DNA of 64,000 nt from Siphonodentalium dalli (taxonomy: Eukaryota > Mollusca > Scaphopoda > Gadilida > Siphonodentaliidae): NCBI GenBank assembly GCA_032622095.1, contig CP136064.1, forward strand, positions 4,524,280 to 4,588,279. The letters are read 5' to 3'. The notes beneath the pieces were generated by a model. The model saw only the letters and a program-made list of their open reading frames with translations, had not been told where the DNA came from and searched no databases. Every line of letters starts with the position of its first letter. The first letter of the stretch is position 1. The position numbers and the translations under genes were made by a program. Below, piece after piece: positions 55,999 through 64,000 of this stretch.

Positions 55999-58900
55999 TA
56001 TAGGGTCTTTGTTTATGTTTTTGCTCTATAGTGAAGCTGTATAGGGTCTTTGTTTATGTTTTTGCTCTATAGTGAAGCTGTATATAGGGTCTTTGTTTAT
56101 GTTTTACTCTATAGTGAAGCTGTATATAGGGTCTTTGTTTATGTTTTTGCTCTATAGTGAAGCTGTATAGGGTCTTTGTTTATGTTTTTGCCCTATAGTG
56201 AAGCTGTATAGGGTCTTTGTTTATGTTTTACTCTATAGTGAAGCTGTATATAGGGTCTTTGTTTATGTTTTTGCTCTATAGTGAAGCTGTATAGGGTCTT
56301 TGTTTATGTTTTTGCTCTATAGTGAAGCTGTATAGGGTCTTTGTTTATGTTTTACTCTATAGTGAAGCTGTATAGGGTCTTTGTTTATGTTTTTGCTCTA
56401 TAGTGAAGCTGTATAGGGTCTTTGTTTATGTTTTTGCTCTATAGTGAAGCTGTATATAGGGTCTTTGTTTATGTTTTACTCTATAGTGAAGCTGTATATA
56501 GGGTCTTTGTTTATGTTTTTGCTCTATAGTGAAGCTGTATAGGGTCTTTGTTTATGTTTTTGCCCTATAGTGAAGCTGTATAGGGTCTTTGTTTATGTTT
56601 TTGCTCTATAGTGAAGCTGTATATAGGGTCTTTGTTTATGTTTTTACTCTATAGTGAAGCTGTATATAGGGTCTTTGTTTATGTTTTTGCCCTATAGTGA
56701 AGCTGTATAGGGTCTTTGTTTATGTTTTTGCCCTATAGTGAAGCTGTATATAGGGTCTTTGTTTATGTTTTTGCTCTATAGTGAAGCTGTATAGGGTCTT
56801 TGTTTATGTTTTTGCTCTATAGTGAAGCTGTATAGGGTCTTTGTTTATGTTTTTGCTCTATAGTGAAGCTGTATAGGGTCTTTGTTTATGTTTTTGCTCT
56901 ATAGTGAAGCTGTATAGGGTCTTTGTTTATGTTTTTTGCTCTATAGTGAAGCTGTATATAGGGTCTTTGGTTATGTTTTTGCTCTATAGTGAAGCTGTAT
57001 AGGGTCTTTGTTTATGTTTTTGCTCTATAGTGAAGCTGTATAGGGTCTTTGTTTATGTTTTTGCTCTATAGTGAAGCTGTATAGGGTCTTTGTTTATGTT
57101 TTTGCTCTAAAGTGAAGCTGTAGAGGGTCTTTGTTTATGTTTTTGCTCTATAGTGAAGCTGTATAGGGTCTTTGTTTATGTTTTTGCTCTATAGTGAAGC
57201 TGTATATAGGGTCTTTGTTTATGTTTTTGCTCTATAGTGAAGCTGTATATAGGGTCTTTGTTTATGTTTTTGCTCTATAGTGAAGCTGTATATAGGGTCT
57301 TTGTTTATGTTTTTGCTCTATAGTGAAGCTGTATATAGGGTCTTTGTTTATGTTTTTGCTCTATAGTGAAGCTGTATAGGGTCTTTGTTTATGTTTTTAC
57401 TCTATAGTGAAGCTGTATATAGGGTCTTTGTTTATGTTTTTGCTCTATAGTGAAGCTGTATAGGGTCTTTGTTTATGTTTTTACTCTATAGTGAAGCTGT
57501 ATATAGGGTCTTTGTTTATGTTTTTGCTCTATAGTGAAGCTGTATATAGGGTCTTTGTTTATGTTTTTGCTCTATAGTGAAGCTGTATATAGGGTCTTTG
57601 TTTATGTTTTTGCTCTATAGTGAAGCTGTATATAGGGTCTTTGTTTATGTTTTTGCTCTATAGTGAAGCTGTATATAGGGTCTTTGTTTATGTTTTTGCC
57701 CTATAGTGAAGCTGTATATGGTCTTTGTTTATGTTTTTGCTCTATAGTGAAGCTGTATAGGGTCTTTGTTTATGTTTTTACTCTATAGTGAAGCTGTATA
57801 TAGGGTCTTTGTTTATGTTTTTGCTCTATAGTGAAGCTGTATAGGGTCTTTGTTTATGTTTTTACTCTATAGTGAAGCTGTATATAGGGTCTTTGTTTAT
57901 GTTTTTGCTCTATAGTGAAGCTGTATATAGGGTCTTTGTTTATGTTTTTGCTCTATAGTGAAGCTGTATAGGGTCTTTGTTTATGTTTTTGCTCTATAGT
58001 GAAGCTGTATAGGGTCTTTGTTCATGTTTTTGTTCTATAGTGAAGCTGTATAGGTTCTTTGTTTTTGTTTTTGCTCTATAGTGCAGCTGTATAGGGTCTT
58101 TGTTTATGTTTTTGCTCTATAGTGAAGCTGTATAGGGTCTTTGTTTATGTTTTTGCTCTCTAGTGAAGCTGTATATAGGGTCTTTGTTTATGTGTTTGCT
58201 CTATAGTGAAGCTGTATAGGGTCTTTGTTTATGTTTTTACTCTATAGTGAAGCTGTATAGGATCTTTGTTTATGTTTTTGCTCTATAGTGAAGCTGTATA
58301 TAGGGTCTTTGTTTATGTGTTTGCTCTATAGTGAAGCTGTATAGGGTCTTTGTTTATGTTTTTGCTCTATAGTGAAGCTGTATAGGATCTTTGTTTATGT
58401 TTTTGCTCTATAGTGAAGCTGTATATAGGGTCTTTGTTTATGTGTTTGCTCTATAGTGAAGCTGTATAGGGTCTTTGTTTATGTTTTTGCTCTATAGCGA
58501 AGCTGTATATAGGGTCTTTGTTTATGTTTTTGCCCTATAGTGAAGCTGTATAGGGTCTTTGTTTATGTTTTTGCTCTATAGTGAAGCTGTATAGGGTCTT
58601 TGTTTATGTTTTTGCTCTATAGTGAAGCTGTATAGGGTCTTTGTTTATGTTTTTGCTCTATAGTGAAGCTGTATATAGGGTCTTTGCTTATGTTTTTGCT
58701 CTATAGTGAAGCTGTATAGGGTCTTTGTTTATGTTTTTGCTCTATAGTGAAGCTGTATAGGGTCTTTGTTTATGTTTTGCTCTATAGTGAAGCTGTATAG
58801 GGTCTTTGGTTATGTTTTTGCTCTATAGTGAAGCTGTATAGGGTCTTTGTTTATGGTTTTGCTCTATAGTGAAGCTGTATATAGGGTCTTTGGTTATGTT

Positions 58901-61900
58901 TTTGCTCTATAGTGAAGCTGTATATAGGGTCTTTGTTTATGTTTTACTCTATAGTGAAGCTGTATATAGGGTCTTTGTTTATGTTTTTACTCTATAGTGA
59001 AGCTGCATATAGGGTCTTTGTTTATGGTTTTGCTCTATAGTGAAGCTGTATATAGGTTCTTTGTTTATGTTTTTGCTCTATAGTGAAGCTGTATATAGGG
59101 TCTTTGCTTATGTTTTTGCTCTATAGTGAAGCTGTATATAGGGTCTTTGTTTATGTTTTTACTCTATAGTGAAGCTGTATATAGGGTCTTTGTTTATGGT
59201 TTTGCTCTATAGTGAAGCTGTATATAGGTTCTTTGTTTATGTTTTACTCTATAGTGAAGCTGTATATAGGGTATTTGTTTATGTTTTTGCTCTATAGTGA
59301 AGCTGTATAGGGTCTTTGTTTATGTTTTTGCTCTATAGTGAAGCTGTATAGGGTCTTTGTTTATGTTTTTACTCTATAGTGAAGCTGTATATAGGGTCTT
59401 TGTTTATGTTTTTGCTCTATAGTGAAGCTGTATAGGGTCTTTGTTTATGTTTTTTGCTCTATAGTGAAGCTGTATATAGGGTCTTTGGTTATGTTTTTGC
59501 TCTATAGTGAAGCTGTATAGGGTCTTTGTTTATGTTTTTGCTCTATAGTGAAGCTGTATAGGGTCTTTGTTTATGTTTTTGCTCTAAAGTGAATCTGTAT
59601 AGGATCTTTGTTTATGTTTTTGCCCTATAGTGAAGCTGTATATAGGGTCTTTGTTTATGTTTTTGCTCTATAGTGAAGCTGTATAGGGTCTTTGTTTATG
59701 TTTTTGCTCTATAGTGAAGCTGTATAGGGTCTTTGTTTATGTTTTTGCTCTATAGTGAAGCTGTATAGGGTCTTTGTTTATGTTTTTGCTCTATAGTGAA
59801 GCTGTATATGGTCTTTGTTTATGTTTTTGCCCTATAGTGAAGCTGTATAGGGTCTTTGTTTATGTTTTTGCTCTATAGTGAAGCTGTATATAGGGTCTTT
59901 GTTTATGTTTTACTCTATAGTGAAGCTGTTTATAGGGTCTTTGTTTATGTTTTTGCTCTATAGTGAAGCTGTATATAGGGTCTTTGTTTATGTTTTTACT
60001 CTATAGTGAAGCTGTATATAGGTTCTTTGGTTATGTGTTTGCTCTATAGTGAAGCTGTATATAGGGTCTTTGTTTATGTTTTTGCTCTATAGTGAAGCTG
60101 TATAGGGTCTTTGTTTATGTTTTTGCTCTATAGTGAAGCTGTATATAGGGTCTTTGTTTATGTTTTACTCTATAGTGAAGCTGTATATAGGGTCTTTGTT
60201 TATGTTTTTGCTCTATAGTGAAGCTGTATAGGGTCTTTGTTTATGTTTTTGCCCTATAGTGAAGCTGTATATAGGGTCTTTGTTTATGTTTTTGCTCTAT
60301 AGTGAAGCTGTATAGGGTCTTTGTTTATGTTTTTGCTCTCTAGTGAAGCTGTATAGGGTCTTTGTTTGTGTTTTTGCCCTATAGTGAAGCTGTATATAGG
60401 GTCTTTGTTTATGTTTTTACTCTATAGTGAAGCTGTATATAGGGTCTTTGTTTATGTTTTTGCCCTATAGTGAAGCTGTATAGGGTCTTTGTTTATGTTT
60501 TTGCCCTATAGTGAAGCTGTATATAGGGTCTTTGTTTATGTTTTTGCTCTATAGTGAAGCTGTATAGGGTCTTTGTTTATGTTTTTGCTCTATAGTGAAG
60601 CTGTATATAGGGTCTTTGGTTATGTTTTTGCTCTATAGTGAAGCTGTATAGGGTCTTTGTTTATGTTTTTGCTCTATAGTGAAGCTGTATAGGGTCTTTG
60701 TTTATGTTTTTGCTCTAAAGTGAAGCTGTATAGGGTCTTTGTTTATGTTTTTGCTCTATAGTGAAGCTGTATAGGGTCTTTGTTTATGTTTTTGCTCTAT
60801 AGTGAAGCTGTATAGGGTCTTTGTTTATGTTTTTGCCCTATAGTGAAGCTGTATAGGGTCTTTGTTTATGTTTTTGTTCTATAGTGAAGCTGTATATAGG
60901 GTCTTTGTTTATGTTTTTGTTCAAGAAGTGAAGCTGTATAGGGTCTTTGTTTATGTTTTTGCCCTATAGTGAAGCTGTATAGGGTCTTTGTTTATGTTTT
61001 ACTCTATAGTGAAGCTGTATATAGGGTCTTTGTTTATGTTTTTGCTCTATAGTGAAGCTGTATAGGGTCTTTGTTTATGTTTTTGCCCTATAGTGAAGCT
61101 GTATAGGGTCTTTGTTTATGTTTTTGCTCTATAGTGCAGCTGTATAGGGTCTTTGTTTATGATTTTGCTCTATAGTGAAGCTGTATAGGGTCTTTGTTTA
61201 TGTTTTTGCTCTATAGTGAAGCGGTATAGGGTCTTTGTTTATGTTTTTGCTCTATAGTGAAGCTGTATATAGGGTCTTTGTTTATGTTTTTGCTCTATAG
61301 TGAAGCTGTATAGGGTCTTTGTTTATGTTTTTGCTCTATAGTGAAGCTGTATATGGTCTTTGTTTATGTTTTTGCTCTATAGTGAAGCTGTATAGGGTCT
61401 TTGTTTATGTTTTTGCTCTATAGTGAAGCTGTATAGGGTCTTTGTTTATGTTTTTTGCTCTATAGTGAAGCTGTATATAGGGTCTTTGGTTATGTTTTTG
61501 CTCTATAGTGAAGCTGTATAGGGTCTTTGTTTATGTTTTTGCTCTATAGTGAAGCTGTATAGGGTCTTTGTTTATGTTTTTGCTCTAAAGTGAAGCTGTA
61601 TAGGGTCTTTGTTTATGTTTTTGCTCTATAGTGAAGCTGTATAGGGTCTTTGTTTATGTTTTTGCTCTAAAGTGAAGCTGTATAAGGTCTTTGTTTATGT
61701 TTTACTCTATAGTGAAGCTGTATAGGGTCTTTGTTTATGTTTTTGCTCTATATTGCAGCTGTATATAGGGTCTTTGATTATGTTTTTGCTCTATAGTGAA
61801 GCTGTATATAGGGTCTTTGATTATGTTTTTGCTCTATAGTGAAGCTGTATATAGGGTCTTTGTTTATGTTTTTACTCTATAGTGAAGCTGTATATAGGGT

Positions 61901-64000
61901 CTTTGTTTATGTTTTTACTCTATAGTGAAGCTGTATAGGGTCTTTGTTTATGTTTTTACCCTATAGTGAAGCTGTATATAGGGTCTTTGTTTATGTTTTT
62001 GCTCTATAGTGAAGCTGTATATAGGGTCTTTGTTTATGTGTTTGCTCTATATTGCAGCTGTATATAGGGTCTTTGTTTATGTTTTTGCTCTATAATGAAG
62101 CTGTATAGGGTCTTTGTTTATGTTTTTGCTCTATAGTGAAGCTGTATAGGGTCTTTGTTTATGTTTTTGCTCTATATTGCAGCTGTATATAGGGTCTTTG
62201 TTTATGTTTTTGCTCTATAGTGAAGCTGTATATAGGGTCTTTGTTTATGTTTTTGCTCTATAGTGAAGCTGTATAGGGTCTTTGTTTATGTTTTTACTCT
62301 ATAGTGAAGCTGTATATAGGGTCTTTGTTTATGTTTTTGCTCTATAGTGAAGCTGTATATAGGGTCTTTGTTTATGTTTTTGCTCTATAGTGAAGCTGTA
62401 TAGGGTCTTTGTTTATGTTTTTGCTCTATAGTGAAGCTGTATAGGGTCTTTGTTCATGTTTTTGTTCTATAGTGAAGCTGTATAGGTTCTTTGTTTTTGT
62501 TTTTTCTCTATAGTGCAGCTGTATAGGGTCTTTGGTTATGTTTTTGTTCTATAGTGAAGCTGTATATAGGTTCTTTGGTTATGTTTTTGCTCTATAGTGC
62601 AGCTGTATATAGGGTCTTTGTTTATGTTTTTGTTCTATAGTGAAGCTGTATATAGGGTCTTTGTTTATGTTTTTGCTCTATAGTGAAGCTGTATATAGGG
62701 TCTTTGTTTATGTTTTTGCTCTATAGTGAAGCTGTATAGGGTCTTTGTTTATGTTTTTGCTCTAAAGTGAAGCTGTATAGGGTCTTTGGTTATGTTTTTA
62801 CTCTATAGTGAAGCTGTATAGGGTCTTTGGTTATGTTTTTACTCTATAGTGAAGCTGTATATAGGGTCTTTGGTTATGTTTTTGCTCTATAGTGAAGCTG
62901 TATAGGGTCTTTGTTTATGTTTTTGTTCTATAGTGAAGCTGTATATAGGGTCTTTGTTTATGTTTTTACTCTATAGTGAAGCTGTATATAGGGTCTTTGT
63001 TTATGTTTTTGCCCTATAGCGAAGCTGTATATAGGGTCTTTGTTTATGTTTTTGCTCTATAGTGAAGCTGTATATGGTCTTTGTTTATGTTTTTACTCTA
63101 TAGTGAAGCTGTATATAGGGTCTTTGTTTATGTTTTTGCTCTATAGTGAAGCTGTATATGGTCTTTGTTTATGTTTTTACTCTATAGTGAAGCTGTATAT
63201 AGGGTCTTTGTTTATGTTTTTGCTCTATAGTGAAGCTGTATATGGTCTTTGTTTATGTTTTTGCTCTATAGTGAAGCTGTATAGGATCTTTGTTTATGTT
63301 TTTGCTCTATAGTGAAGCTGTATATAGGGTCTTTGTTTATGTGTTTGCTCTACAGTGAAGCTGTATAGGGTCTTTGTTTATGTTTTTACTCTATAGTGAA
63401 GCTGTATATAGGGTCTTTGTTTATGTTTTTGCTCTATAGTGAAGCTGTATAGGGTCTTTGTTTATGTTTTTGCTCTATATTGAAGCTGTATAGGGTCTTT
63501 GTTCATGTTTTTGTTCTATAGTGAAGCTGTATAGGTTCTTTGTTTTTGTTTTTGCTCTATAGTGCAGCTGTATAGGGTCTTTGTTTATGTTTTTGCTCTA
63601 TAGTGAAGCTGTATAGGGTCTTTGTTTATGTTTTTGCTCTATAGTGAAGCTGTATAGGATCTTTGTTTATGTTTTTGCTCTATAGTGAAGCTGTATATAG
63701 GGTCTTTGTTTATGTGTTTGCTCTATAGTGAAGCTGTATAGGGTCTTTGTTTATGTTTTTGCTCTATAGTGAAGCTGTATAGGGTCTTTGTTTATGTTTT
63801 TGCTCTATAGTGAAGCTGTATAGGGTCTTTGTTTATGTTTTTGCTCTATAGTGAAGCTGTATAGGGTCTTTGGTTATGTGTTTGCTCTATAGTGAAGCTG
63901 TATATAGGGTCTTTGTTTATGTTTTTACTCTATAGTGAAGCTGCATATAGGTTCTTTGTTTATGTTTTTACTCTATAGTGAAGCTGTATATAGGGTCTTT

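Larger units (their letters stand above)
40467..64000 (+). repeat. Giant 41/43-bp minisatellite array, over 23.5 kb, runs off the window
   Basis: Unit: CTCTATAGTGAAGCTGTATA then TAGGGTCTTTGTTTATG and TTTTTA or TTTTTG. Two main length classes, 43 bp (TATATAGGG) and 41 bp (TATAGGG or TATATGG), plus 40/42-bp forms with a shortened T-run. Common variants: GCTC/ACTC/GCCC before TATAG, GAAG/GCAG, TTTGG for TTTGT. About 550 units are present without any interrupting insertion; the most deviant unit is near 60920. The unit length is not a multiple of three, so frames such as 43910-44098, 45429-45617, 45681-45869 and 63040-63312 are accidental runs of 43- and 41-bp units. No gene or other element lies inside. 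Confidence 0.98.

Noticed and set aside
40467-64000. CRISPR array
   Set aside because: Units are contiguous with no unique spacers, and the window is eukaryotic.

Overview
This window is AT-rich, repeat-dense animal DNA. The evidence for a metazoan is: LINE retrotransposons with an apurinic-type endonuclease and reverse transcriptase, truncated LINE 3' ends with short-repeat tails, many TTAA-flanked MITEs, minisatellites, and almost no coding sequence. No bacterial operon, phage module or CRISPR array is present. An aquatic invertebrate (mollusc or other lophotrochozoan) is my guess from the overall style; nothing in the sequence proves it.

Left part (1-10 kb): a LINE open at the left edge (ORF1 coiled coil, then endonuclease plus reverse transcriptase, ORF2 broken by one frameshift) ends in a short hexamer tail inside a 193-bp satellite array (4607-5436). 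A promoter-like CRE plus TATA pair follows. Next comes a ~3.1-kb non-autonomous DNA element (6378-9519) with perfect terminal inverted repeats. It sits inside a palindromic MITE and carries eight dispersed copies of a 16-bp motif plus a nested retro-element with three 122-bp repeats.

Middle (10-40 kb): unrecognised AT-rich DNA with scattered foldback elements. The only plausible host gene lies on the minus strand at 19450-20366 and resembles the DUF5662 family (HDxSK and HHPE motifs). A piggyBac-like MITE family (TTAA + CCCTTT ends, ~70-nt near-perfect hairpins inside) occurs about nine times. One copy (36825-38726) has an interior amplified into 18 tandem 96-bp units. A composite repeat of MITE, 48-bp repeat and promoter-like segment with a kappaB-type site appears three times. 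Remnants of two further LINEs are recognisable at 24511-25178 (minus) and 32439-33134 (plus).

Right part (40467-64000): one uninterrupted minisatellite of 41/43-bp units, roughly 550 copies, running off the window, with higher-order duplications of about 1.66 and 1.77 kb. A single isolated monomer of this satellite lies 5.3 kb to the left (35155-35190), at the broken end of a MITE.

There is no pathway here. The window is mainly a record of nested mobile elements and of satellites arising beside or inside them.
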